NCBI GenBank assembly: GCA_045653035.1
Contig: JAZOLO010000006.1
Location: forward strand, 24,593 to 88,592
Origin: RGIG6353 sp045653035
Lineage (GTDB): Bacteria; Bacillota; Clostridia; Oscillospirales; SIG627
Direction of reading: 5' to 3'
Length of the DNA: 64,000 bases
Below the pieces are notes generated by a model. It was not told the origin of the DNA, made no database searches, and was given only the letters and a program-made list of their open reading frames with translations. A program made the position numbers and the translations under genes. The number at the start of each line of letters is the position of its first letter. The first letter of the stretch is position 1. Below are positions 25,049 through 32,686 of the stretch, piece by piece.

Positions 25049-25711
25049 GTGATAAATTGGAGAAGAAAAACGGTGATATTTTTTATAACCATTTTTCTTG
25101 TGTCGACCGTTTTCTTGTGGTGGATAGCAAGAATTGAGCCTGCGGTGCTTTCCTTTGCCGAGGAGAATTTTAAAAACCGCACGGCAAAGGCGGTGTCCTT
25201 GTCGGTGTCGGAGGTAATGACTGAGGAAAATATTGACTACTCGGCACTTGTCTCTCTTGATACGGATACAGAGGGCAACGTTACGAGACTTTCTGCAAAC
25301 ACCCCTGAAATAAATATTTTAAAAAGCAAGGTATCGCTCAGAATTCTCGAAAAGCTTAACAGCGATGTGAAAAGAGAGAGTGTACCCCTTGGAAATCTTA
25401 CGGGAATACTGCTCTTTTCGGGCAAAGGTCCTTCCTTTGACGTAAGGCTTGTGGGTGTCGAAAGCCTTCTTGTTGAAACAGACAGCACTTTTTTATCACA
25501 AGGAATAAACCAGACAAGGCACACGATAACGTTAAAGCTTAAGCTTAGGATGAGTATTGCGCTTTTTACAAAGCCGAAAAAGCTTGAAATAGAGGACAGT
25601 GTAGTTGTTGCGGACACAGTAATAGTCGGAAAGGTTCCCGACGGCTATACTGCTATAAATAAAGCTGACGGAGAGCTGATAGGTGACATTGTAGATTTTC
25701 GTGCGGAGTAA
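25049..25711 (+). CDS. yunB: sporulation protein YunB
   Basis: About 220 residues with one N-terminal membrane helix (VIFFITIFLVSTVFLWWIA) and the conserved YunB region (VPLGNLTGILLFSGKGP, later INQTRHTITLKLKLRMSI). YunB is made in the mother cell and contributes to spore formation. A GTG at 25040 is also in frame, but GAGGTG at 25037-25042 is better placed for the GTG at 25049. No protein-coding neighbour overlaps it. Confidence 0.88.
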   Translation: MINWRRKTVIFFITIFLVSTVFLWWIARIEPAVLSFAEENFKNRTAKAVSLSVSEVMTEENIDYSALVSLDTDTEGNVTRLSANTPEINILKSKVSLRILEKLNSDVKRESVPLGNLTGILLFSGKGPSFDVRLVGVESLLVETDSTFLSQGINQTRHTITLKLKLRMSIALFTKPKKLEIEDSVVVADTVIVGKVPDGYTAINKADGELIGDIVDFRAE

Positions 25712-25789
25712 TTTTTTTAAAAAAGACTTTTCAAAACCAATTATTTATGTTATGATTATATTAGCTTTAAAAAGAGAGGAAGTTAAACC

Positions 25790-27364
25790 ATGAAAAGCAG
25801 AATTATTTGTCTTTGTCTTTGCGTAGTTGCGGTAGCAGCTACTGTGCTCATGACAGTAAATCTTATAAACTCCGAATATCGCACACCCCCCGTTATCTCT
25901 CACAATAAAGGTGAAGAAGCGAATAAGGATAAGACCGATGGCGTAAGCGCTAATATTGAAATGAACAGCAATTCAATTTCCTCTTTTGCAGACAAGGTAG
26001 AAAAGTTTGTTGACCGCCTTGCTTACGGAACGGATAAAGAATATGCCGAAGAGCTTTCATATATTATAGAAAACCTTGATGCCGTATCCCAATACCTTGC
26101 AGACGGAGACAGTGCAGGGGCTAAGTATCTTTCGGAATTATCTCTTGCCTTCAAGAGTGCAAGGGAAGGCTTCGTAAGCGATATTGATTTTTCAAGCAGA
26201 GTATCACGACACCTTTCAGCACTTGACACGGCAAAGGAAAAGCTTACAAAGAATGAAAGCTTCTATCCTGTAATTGATACCGAGGCAGGCGGTGCTATGA
26301 CACTTGCACTCCTTTCAATGTATGAGAAAACACTCTCCGCCGATGCCGAAACCTTCACTGTAACAGTTGGCGGTGGCGCTATGATGGGAGACAGACTCGG
26401 TACTTCCGCCGAGCTTAAATTCTCCGAACAGCTTTCAAAGTATAATTATCTCTATCCCTTCCATAAGATATCACCATTCACAATGAATGACGATTTAACC
26501 TTTATAAGTCTTGAAGCACCCCTTACCACAGCAACCGAGTCCGAATCCTTTAACCCGGCAAAGGGCTCACCCGACTATGCAAAGAGACTTGCGGGTATAG
26601 ATGCCGTATCCCTTGCTTCCTCTGCAATTATGGACTACGGCGAAGCAGGCTTTAACGATACGGTTAAAGCACTTCACGACAACGGAATCTCCTATTCAGT
26701 TCAGGAGGGGGCACAGTCGATTTCGAGCGACTTTGGAAAAGTTGTTTATATTACCTTTGACCTCACCGAAACACCCGTTACTGACGAGCAGGCTTTGAGA
26801 AACAAGGAGATTATAAAGAAAGCTGTTGAAACCGAGCGTTCAAACGGTGCAAGTCTCATAGTTGTACTCCTTCATTGGAATACAAGACAAAGAAAGTCAG
26901 ATGCACTTTCCGCTGATTATCTTGGAACGGCGGTGAGCGTTTACGAGCCTCACTTCGATGCATACAACAAGGAAATAGCAAGAGCCGCTATCGGCAACGG
27001 CACAAACGGCGCCGACCTTGTAGTGGGATACGGCTCAAGAGTAGCACAGGGTATTGAGTCCTACAATAATAAATTCATCGTCTACGAAACAGGAGACCTT
27101 ACATACAGCGGAAGCCTTGACAGCGAAAAGAAAAATACGCAGTATTCCTTCCTTTTCCGTCAGACCTTTGCAAAGACGGAAAACGGCGTAAAATCTCTTT
27201 CATACCGCATAATTCCTATTGTAAATACATCTGAGGACGAGCTTTATTTGCCTACTCCCGTATTTGATGAAAGAGCTGATACTGTGATAAAAAATCTCGT
27301 TTATGAATCACGCTACTTCGGTAACGCTATAACAAGCTTCAACTACATCAAAATTACAAAGTAA
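25790..27364 (+). CDS. CapA family protein
   Basis: 524 residues with an N-terminal signal anchor (LCLCVVAVAATVLMTVNLI), a helical region of about 150 residues, then a CapA (PGA-synthesis type) metallophosphatase-like domain beginning TVTVGGGAMMGDRL and including FISLEAPLTT and IVVLLHWNT. CapA proteins of this group are widespread in spore formers and often near sporulation genes, but their reaction is not settled. AGAGAGGAAG precedes the start. The long helical insert before the CapA domain is unusual compared with short CapA proteins. Confidence 0.8.
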   Translation: MKSRIICLCLCVVAVAATVLMTVNLINSEYRTPPVISHNKGEEANKDKTDGVSANIEMNSNSISSFADKVEKFVDRLAYGTDKEYAEELSYIIENLDAVSQYLADGDSAGAKYLSELSLAFKSAREGFVSDIDFSSRVSRHLSALDTAKEKLTKNESFYPVIDTEAGGAMTLALLSMYEKTLSADAETFTVTVGGGAMMGDRLGTSAELKFSEQLSKYNYLYPFHKISPFTMNDDLTFISLEAPLTTATESESFNPAKGSPDYAKRLAGIDAVSLASSAIMDYGEAGFNDTVKALHDNGISYSVQEGAQSISSDFGKVVYITFDLTETPVTDEQALRNKEIIKKAVETERSNGASLIVVLLHWNTRQRKSDALSADYLGTAVSVYEPHFDAYNKEIARAAIGNGTNGADLVVGYGSRVAQGIESYNNKFIVYETGDLTYSGSLDSEKKNTQYSFLFRQTFAKTENGVKSLSYRIIPIVNTSEDELYLPTPVFDERADTVIKNLVYESRYFGNAITSFNYIKITK

Positions 27365-27369
27365 AAGAA

Positions 27370-27399
27370 AAAAGAGTTCGGATTTCTCCGAACTCTTTT
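27370..27399. terminator. terminator after the capA-like gene
   Basis: AAAAGAGTTCGGA and TCCGAACTCTTTT form a strong stem with a T-rich right flank; the symmetrical A/T flanks allow use in both directions. Confidence 0.85.
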
Positions 27400-27434
27400 C
27401 AGTCTGTCGTAATGGAGGGCATCCCTCCATTAAA

Positions 27435-27683
27435 TTATTTCATCATATTACGAACGTCGTCGGCGGCATTGCCGATTGCGTTTTTAACGTTGTTTTTTGC
27501 CTTGTCGTAGGAGTTCATTATTCTGTCGCGGGTTTCTTTTGTAACGTTTCTGTCGTTGTTACGGTCATCGGCGTTGCCGTTATAATAACCGTAAGTGCCG
27601 TTGTCAGCGTTATAACTGCGGCAAGACACAAGGGACATCGACAAGGTGGAAAGAATTGCAAGTCCTATGAGTATCTTTTTCAT
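27435..27683 (-). CDS. small lipoprotein, unknown function
   Basis: 82 residues starting MKKILIGLAILSTLSMSLVS with a lipobox Cys (LVSC). The mature part is Tyr, Asn and Asp rich (YGYYNGNADDRNND) and ends in a Lys/Asn helix with IGNAADDVRNMMK. The longer upstream open frame to 27845 has no ribosome site and lacks a signal; GGAGAAA lies before 27683. The GNADD word recalls the tail repeat of the 713-residue zinc-ribbon protein. It lies divergent from spoIIR. Confidence 0.65.
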   Translation of the reverse strand: MKKILIGLAILSTLSMSLVSCRSYNADNGTYGYYNGNADDRNNDRNVTKETRDRIMNSYDKAKNNVKNAIGNAADDVRNMMK

Positions 27684-27816
27684 GTTTTTCTCCAAAAATA
27701 TTTTTACGAGAGAAACAAATCTCTCGAAAACAGTATCCCCAAACAATAAAAAAATAAAATGACAAATTTTTATTAAATAGCATTTTTTTGTCAATAATAC
27801 TCCGAAAGGAGTATTT

Positions 27817-28389
27817 ATGAAATACGTTTTGATAGTTTTTCTCACTCTTACCCTCTTAATTTTTGCATTTACAAATGAAGATACGATACCCGATGTTGCA
27901 CGAATTCACGTTGTTGCAAACTCCGATAGTGCACGAGATATCGAAATAAAAATGGAGGTTGTAAAAGAGATATCAAGGCTTATTGGAGAGGAAAGCTTTG
28001 ACAGTACTGAAAAGATAGGGGAGGGACTTAAAAAAAGGCTTCCCGAAATAGAAAAAACTGCAATGCAAGTCCTTGAAAAATCATCGGCAGACTATGGTGC
28101 CGTGGCAGAGGTTGGAGTGCGATACTTTGACAAAAAATCACTGGGAAACTCATCTTTTCCCAAGGGCGAGTATACCGCACTTATAATTACTCTGGGAAAA
28201 GGTGAAGGTCATAACTGGTGGAGTGTCATTTTCCCTGACCTTTCTTTCAAAGCCTCACTTGCTTCAGGAGAGGAGGGCGGAAAAGGTAAAACCGTGGTTA
28301 TCGGCGGTGACACTGTGGTGAAGCTCCGATGCTTCTTACTTGAGCTATTGACAAAAGGTAAAAAAAAGAGTACAATTACCCGTGTATGA
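27817..28389 (+). CDS. spoIIR: stage II sporulation protein R
   Basis: 190 residues with a signal peptide (YVLIVFLTLTLLIFAF) and the core ARIHVVANSDSARDIEIKM and GEGHNWWSVIFPDLSF blocks that define SpoIIR. It is secreted from the forespore and triggers SpoIIGA to process pro-sigma-E in the mother cell. The start has GAAAGGAG in front. Its presence, with yunB and spoVM, shows a sporulating lineage. Confidence 0.92.
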   Translation: MKYVLIVFLTLTLLIFAFTNEDTIPDVARIHVVANSDSARDIEIKMEVVKEISRLIGEESFDSTEKIGEGLKKRLPEIEKTAMQVLEKSSADYGAVAEVGVRYFDKKSLGNSSFPKGEYTALIITLGKGEGHNWWSVIFPDLSFKASLASGEEGGKGKTVVIGGDTVVKLRCFLLELLTKGKKKSTITRV

Positions 28390-28414
28390 ATTCACGTCAC
28401 GTTAAGGTAATTTT

Positions 28415-30436
28415 ATGAAAAACAAAATTTTCAATATTGAAAACTTCAAAAAAGTCGGTGCTTTCTTTGTTAAGCATCCCGTTATATATTGTTTTTTACT
28501 CTCACTTCTTGTAAACCTTGCAGTAGAGATGCTCAGCCGTCAGTCATTGATACGCGGACTTTTGCACCCCTTTCAGTCACCGTCCGTATTTTTCTATAAC
28601 TCATTTCTTATCTTTGCTGTGTCCCTTGTATCGCTTTTCTTCAAGAGACGTGCCTTTGCACTTACCCTTACAGTATTCCCATTCCTTGCTCTCGGTATTA
28701 TAAACTGTGCGGTACTTGCATACAGAGTAAACCCTGTTTCCGCAACCGACTTCGTTAAAATTAAATCTATTTTCGGGATATTCAACCTTTACCTTGAAGG
28801 CTGGGTATTCGTGATGGTTGTTATAGCCGTGCTTCTCATAATCGCAGGATTGGTACTTATTTTCTTTAACTGTAAAAAACGTCAAAGACTTGTAAAGACG
28901 GGCTTTGTGGCAATGTCCTCGGCAGTTGTAGCAGTAGCTCTTTTCCTCAATATTTTTATAGCAAACGGTGCACTTTCAAAGAAATTTACAAACCTCAACG
29001 ATGCATACGAGGATTACGGCTTCGTTTATTGCTTCGCATGCTCGGTTTTTGAAACGGGTATTGCAAAGCCCTCGGGCTATTCCAGTGAAAAGGTAGTCAC
29101 TATCCTTGATGAGATAAAGGCAAAGGAAACACTCTCCCCCGACGAAAAGCCAAATATTATCTTTTTACAGCTTGAATCCTTCTTTGACGTAAATTATATA
29201 AATTCTCTTGAATACTCGTCCGACCCCATACCCTTTTTCACCTATCTTAAAGAGAATTACCCTCACGCCTTCCTTGAAGTGCCCTATATCGGCTCGGGAA
29301 CGGCAAACGTTGAATTTGAAATTATGACGGGAATGTCCCTTGACTTCTTTGGACCCGGTGAATACCCTTACAAGACCGTACTCCAGAATACCGCCTGTGA
29401 AAGTATTGCCTTCAATCTCCGTGAGCTTGGCTATACGGCACACGCTATCCACAACCACAAGGGCTCGTTCTACGACAGAGCACACGTATTTTCAAGTCTC
29501 GGCTATGACACCTTCACCTGCCTTGAATTTATGCAGGACGTGGAATATAACGTTATCGGCTGGGCAAAGGACTCGGTGCTCACAAAAGAAATAATGACGG
29601 CGCTTGACTCAACTGATACAGAGGATTTTATCTACGCCATTTCCGTACAGTCCCACGGCGTTTATTCAGAGGAAAAGCTTGACGGGGTAGACTATAACTT
29701 TACTGTAAGCACCCTGAATGAGGAAACTAAGGTAAACGAAACGGCATTTGAATACTATCTGACACAGCTGAACGACGTTGACAGCTTCCTTGAAGGTTTG
29801 ATAGGAGAGCTTGAAAATCGCGGTGAAAAAACGGTAGTGGTTATCTACGGAGACCATCTTCCTTATTTCGGACTTGAAAATACCGAGCTTGACAACGGTG
29901 ACGTTTACGATACAGAATACGTAATATGGTCAAATTACGAGACCACTGCCGAAGCAAAGGACCTTTATTCCTATCAGCTCTCATCGCATATACTTGGTGA
30001 GCTTGGAATAAACAACGGACTTATAACAAAGCTTCACCAGAACGGTGCCGATAACCCCGACTATTATAAATACCTTGAAATGCTCCAGTACGACATGCTC
30101 TACGGCGATAAGGAATGCTTTGGCTATGAGATAGGATACCTGCCCTCTGAGCTTTCAATGGGAATTATACCTCTTACCGTAACGTCTGTTTCAAATACTG
30201 AACTTGGCTTTGAGGTGAAGGGTACAGGCTTCACCGAATTCACGAGGGTAACCCTCAACGGAGAAAAGAAGGATACGGTATTTATTGATAATACTACTCT
30301 TTTCGTGCCCGAGCTTGAGGTTATCTACGGTGATATCGTAACAGTAAAGCAGACCAACGGAAAGAGAACTACCTTTGCCGAAAGTGAGCCTGTAATTGCA
30401 GGGGAGGATATAGAAAAGGACATCTTTGAAGAATAG
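28415..30436 (+). CDS. LTA synthase family sulfatase-like membrane protein
   Basis: 673 residues: about five N-terminal membrane helices, then an extracellular alkaline-phosphatase-fold domain starting PNIIFLQLESFFD (metal-binding Glu) with GSGTANVEFEIMTGMS (nucleophile Thr region), and VVIYGDHLPYFG (metal-binding Asp-His). These match lipoteichoic acid synthase-type enzymes, which move glycerol-phosphate from phosphatidylglycerol. The last 90 residues form an additional beta-rich domain (MGIIPLTVTSVSNTELGFEV onward) that looks like an IPT/Ig fold. True LTA synthesis is an inference. Confidence 0.87.
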   Translation: MKNKIFNIENFKKVGAFFVKHPVIYCFLLSLLVNLAVEMLSRQSLIRGLLHPFQSPSVFFYNSFLIFAVSLVSLFFKRRAFALTLTVFPFLALGIINCAVLAYRVNPVSATDFVKIKSIFGIFNLYLEGWVFVMVVIAVLLIIAGLVLIFFNCKKRQRLVKTGFVAMSSAVVAVALFLNIFIANGALSKKFTNLNDAYEDYGFVYCFACSVFETGIAKPSGYSSEKVVTILDEIKAKETLSPDEKPNIIFLQLESFFDVNYINSLEYSSDPIPFFTYLKENYPHAFLEVPYIGSGTANVEFEIMTGMSLDFFGPGEYPYKTVLQNTACESIAFNLRELGYTAHAIHNHKGSFYDRAHVFSSLGYDTFTCLEFMQDVEYNVIGWAKDSVLTKEIMTALDSTDTEDFIYAISVQSHGVYSEEKLDGVDYNFTVSTLNEETKVNETAFEYYLTQLNDVDSFLEGLIGELENRGEKTVVVIYGDHLPYFGLENTELDNGDVYDTEYVIWSNYETTAEAKDLYSYQLSSHILGELGINNGLITKLHQNGADNPDYYKYLEMLQYDMLYGDKECFGYEIGYLPSELSMGIIPLTVTSVSNTELGFEVKGTGFTEFTRVTLNGEKKDTVFIDNTTLFVPELEVIYGDIVTVKQTNGKRTTFAESEPVIAGEDIEKDIFEE

Positions 30437-30463
30437 ATACAAAAAAGTTTTCTCAAAAAACTG

Positions 30464-30492
30464 TTGACAAAAGATGAAACCTGTGATATACT
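30464..30492 (+). promoter_or_regulatory. promoter of infC-rpmI-rplT
   Basis: TTGACA (30464-30469), 17-base spacer, TATACT (30487-30492); a strong vegetative promoter ahead of the leader RNA. Confidence 0.85.
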
Positions 30493-30499
30493 TCTTGAG

Positions 30500-30624
30500 T
30501 ACAAAGAAGAAGAACGCTCCGTTCTCACCCTGTCGCAAGATGGCGTACAGCGGTTAATACAGATGACAAGAGGGTAATACCCCCAAGGTTTGTGTGCGGA
30601 GAGTTTTTCTCCGCACATTTTTTC
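30500..30624 (+). promoter_or_regulatory. L20-type leader of the infC operon with terminator
   Basis: The untranslated leader contains hairpin GAACGCTCCGTTC, the words CTGTCGCAAGATGGCG and AGGGTAATACCCCCAAGG, and ends in a terminator stem GTGCGGAGA/TCTCCGCAC (30594-30616) with ATTTTTT. Position and organisation match the autoregulatory L20 leader of Bacillota, where L20 binds the leader and promotes termination. I identify it by context and layout rather than by alignment. Confidence 0.75.
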
Positions 30625-30637
30625 GGAGGTGTTTTAG

Positions 30638-31162
30638 ATTAGCACAAAAGAACTTCTTATCAACGAAGAGATAAGAGCAGAAAAGGTAAGAGTTATAGGA
30701 GCAGACGGAAGTCAGCTTGGAATACTAAGCCTTAAGGATGCACTTTCTTCCGCCCGTGATGCAGGACTTGATTTGGTGGAGATGTCCCCCAACGCAGAGC
30801 CTCCTGTATGTAAGATTATGGACTACGGAAAATTCCTTTACGAAAAGACCAAAAAGGAAAAGGAGTCCAAGAAAAAGCGTACAACGGTAGAGCTTAAGGA
30901 AATAAAGTTCTCCTGTCGCATTGACAAGCACGATTTTGACACGAAGCTTAACCATGCAAAGAGATTTCTTGGTGACGGCAATAAGGTTAAGATTACAATC
31001 GTATTCTCAGGTAGAGAAATGAATCACACCGACAGAGGATACGACCTCATGGCAAATATCAAAGAGGAGCTTGCAGGCATAGGTGGAGCAGATAAGGCAC
31101 CGTCACTTGACGGACGTTACATGACGCTGGTTATTTCACCGAGAAAAGACGAAACAAAATAA
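30638..31162 (+). CDS. infC: translation initiation factor IF-3
   Basis: With an ATT start at 30638 the protein is 174 residues, the normal IF-3 length, opening with STKELLINEEIRAEKVRVIG. The classic IF-3 blocks follow: LDLVEMSPNAEPPVCKIMDY, GKFLYEKTKKEKE and RISCR-like KFSCRIDKHDFDTKL. CGGAGG lies 8 bases before the ATT. No ATG or GTG gives a full-length protein; the first ATG is codon 46. A rare AUU start is the well-known basis of infC autoregulation in other bacteria, because IF-3 itself rejects such starts. Confidence 0.95.
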   Translation: MSTKELLINEEIRAEKVRVIGADGSQLGILSLKDALSSARDAGLDLVEMSPNAEPPVCKIMDYGKFLYEKTKKEKESKKKRTTVELKEIKFSCRIDKHDFDTKLNHAKRFLGDGNKVKITIVFSGREMNHTDRGYDLMANIKEELAGIGGADKAPSLDGRYMTLVISPRKDETK

Positions 31163-31180
31163 ATTTAAGGAGATATAATT

Positions 31181-31378
31181 ATGGGAAAAATCAAGAGCCA
31201 TAAGGCATCAGCAAAGAGATTCACTCTCACAAAGAGTGGTAAGATGAAGATGAACCACATGGGACGCAGACATAATACAGGTAACAAGCCCTCAAAGCGT
31301 CTCAGAAGCCTTCGCAAGGCAGGATACATGAGCGAGTCAACTGCTCGTAACATCAAGACTATCCTTCCATACGCATAA
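31181..31378 (+). CDS. rpmI: 50S ribosomal protein L35
   Basis: 65 residues, basic, starting MGKIKSHKASAKRFTLTKSG and ending KTILPYA. AAGGAG precedes the ATG. Standard middle gene of the infC operon. Confidence 0.97.
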   Translation: MGKIKSHKASAKRFTLTKSGKMKMNHMGRRHNTGNKPSKRLRSLRKAGYMSESTARNIKTILPYA

Positions 31379-31412
31379 GCATTAAAAAAGGATTATTTAG
31401 GAGGAAATTGAA

Positions 31413-31766
31413 ATGGCAAGAGTTAAACGCGCGATGATGACTCGCAAGAGAAGAAATAAAGTACTGAAACTCGCTAAGGGTTACTGGGGTGCTAAGAGCA
31501 AGCACTTCAAAATGGCGAAGCAGCAGGTAATGAAGAGCGGCAATTATGCATTTGCCGGCAGAAAGAACAAGAAGAGAGATTTCCGTGCTCTTTGGATTAC
31601 CCGTATCTCTGCACAGTGCAAGGTATGCGGAATCAACTACTCGAGATTTATGAACGGTCTTAAGAAGGCTGGCATCGACCTTAACAGAAAGATGCTTGCT
31701 GAGATTGCAGTTAGCGACAAGGAAGCATTTGCGGCACTTGTTGAAAAGGCAAAGGCAGCTCTCTAA
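31413..31766 (+). CDS. rplT: 50S ribosomal protein L20
   Basis: 117 residues, starting MARVKRAMMTRKRRNKVLKL with the usual RDFRALWITRI and NYSRFMNGLKKAGIDLNRK blocks. It binds 23S rRNA and, as a free protein, represses its operon through the leader at 30500-30624. AGGAGG is well spaced before the ATG. Confidence 0.97.
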   Translation: MARVKRAMMTRKRRNKVLKLAKGYWGAKSKHFKMAKQQVMKSGNYAFAGRKNKKRDFRALWITRISAQCKVCGINYSRFMNGLKKAGIDLNRKMLAEIAVSDKEAFAALVEKAKAAL

Positions 31767-31781
31767 TATTTCACATACGAT

Positions 31782-31813
31782 ACAGCCGTGACAGAACCGT
31801 CACGGCTGTTTTT
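31782..31813 (+). terminator. terminator after rplT
   Basis: ACAGCCGTGAC and GTCACGGCTGT with a short T tract, 15 bases after the rplT stop and just before the next ribosome site. Confidence 0.8.
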
Positions 31814-31828
31814 GAAAAAGGAGAAACT

Positions 31829-32413
31829 ATGAAAAAGATAACCTTTTTACTCGGACTTCTTGCGGCGTTTTTTGTACTTCTTATATCCTGTGCCGATGAA
31901 AATACTGACACACCTGTTGTTCCCGAAAACGTTCCTGAAGAAGCCGTAGCCGTTGGAGAAGATGCTGTAGCTACCTACTATTCTCTCAAGACCCAAGGCT
32001 TTGGTAAATACCTTGAAGCTTTCCCCAGCGAATGGCGTGCAGGATTTCAGAGAACTCTTGAATACACCGACGAACAGTTTGCAGAGGCGGTAGCAAATGC
32101 AAATGAAACGATACATTCTCAGCTTTACGATGAATATGGGGAAGCGGCTTTTTATATCGAATACGAATTCATCGGCGAAAGAGAGATTTCTGAGGAAGAG
32201 TATAAAATTCTCACAGACGAGCTTTCACGATATCTCTATGTGTCAGCAGATACTATCTTGGATATAAAGGCACAGACCTATTCGGTAGTTACCTACGGCA
32301 TTGACATCGACGGATACGTTGTAAACGAGCAGTTTTCCGAGGAAGAGCTCTACATGCTGAATATCACAGGTGAGGGGTGGAAGGTTTCCCCCCACGAATA
32401 CAACCTACCCTAA
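31829..32413 (+). CDS. lipoprotein of unknown function
   Basis: 194 residues with a signal and lipobox (LGLLAAFFVLLISC), an acidic Pro-rich linker, and a mixed alpha/beta domain with EAFPSEWRAGFQRTLEYTDE and a terminal GEGWKVSPHEY, a pattern common in small secreted domains. I do not recognise the family. Its own AAGGAG follows the rplT terminator closely, so it may be expressed by read-through or from an unseen promoter. Confidence 0.7.
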   Translation: MKKITFLLGLLAAFFVLLISCADENTDTPVVPENVPEEAVAVGEDAVATYYSLKTQGFGKYLEAFPSEWRAGFQRTLEYTDEQFAEAVANANETIHSQLYDEYGEAAFYIEYEFIGEREISEEEYKILTDELSRYLYVSADTILDIKAQTYSVVTYGIDIDGYVVNEQFSEEELYMLNITGEGWKVSPHEYNLP

Positions 32414-32567
32414 ATTTCTTAGAAATTTTGTGTAATACGTCGTCAACTTCAAACAGGGCATCGTCGCCTTACGTTTTGGTAAGGCTTCCTTGCCTTGTTT
32501 TTGTTTCCTTGTCTTACGCAAAATTTCGTGGAAATTTGTGTTAGAAATTTTGGTTAAAACCGAAAAT
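32411..32567. repeat. palindromic element with hairpin core
   Basis: TAAATTTCTTAGAAATTTTGTG (to about 32432) is partly complementary to GCAAAATTTCGTGGAAATTT (about 32518-32537). Between them is hairpin CCTTAC/GTAAGG (32467-32484) next to AAGGCAAGG-type sequence that, read on the other strand, resembles the ACAAGGC core of the elements at 8.6 and 50.5 kb. The right edge carries TTTTGGTTAAAACCGAAAA, which recurs at 49077-49095. The arm begins inside the stop codon region of the lipoprotein gene. Confidence 0.6.
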
Positions 32568-32624
32568 GAAAAATTTCAGGTTTTATTTCAAAGTTCTTTT
32601 GTAAAAAGCATTCTTCCTTGAATA

Positions 32625-32653
32625 TTGACAGTATTAAAATGTTGTGATAAAAT
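32625..32653 (+). promoter_or_regulatory. promoter of the DUF1015 gene
   Basis: TTGACA (32625-32630), 17-base spacer, TAAAAT (32648-32653), 34 bases ahead of the ATG. Confidence 0.75.
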
Positions 32654-32686
32654 AGAAAGAACATGAATTGAAAGGATTGATTTCTA

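Noticed and set aside
27683..27845. 54-residue N-terminal extension of the small lipoprotein
   Set aside because: It overlaps the spoIIR start region, has no ribosome site and would bury the lipoprotein signal.
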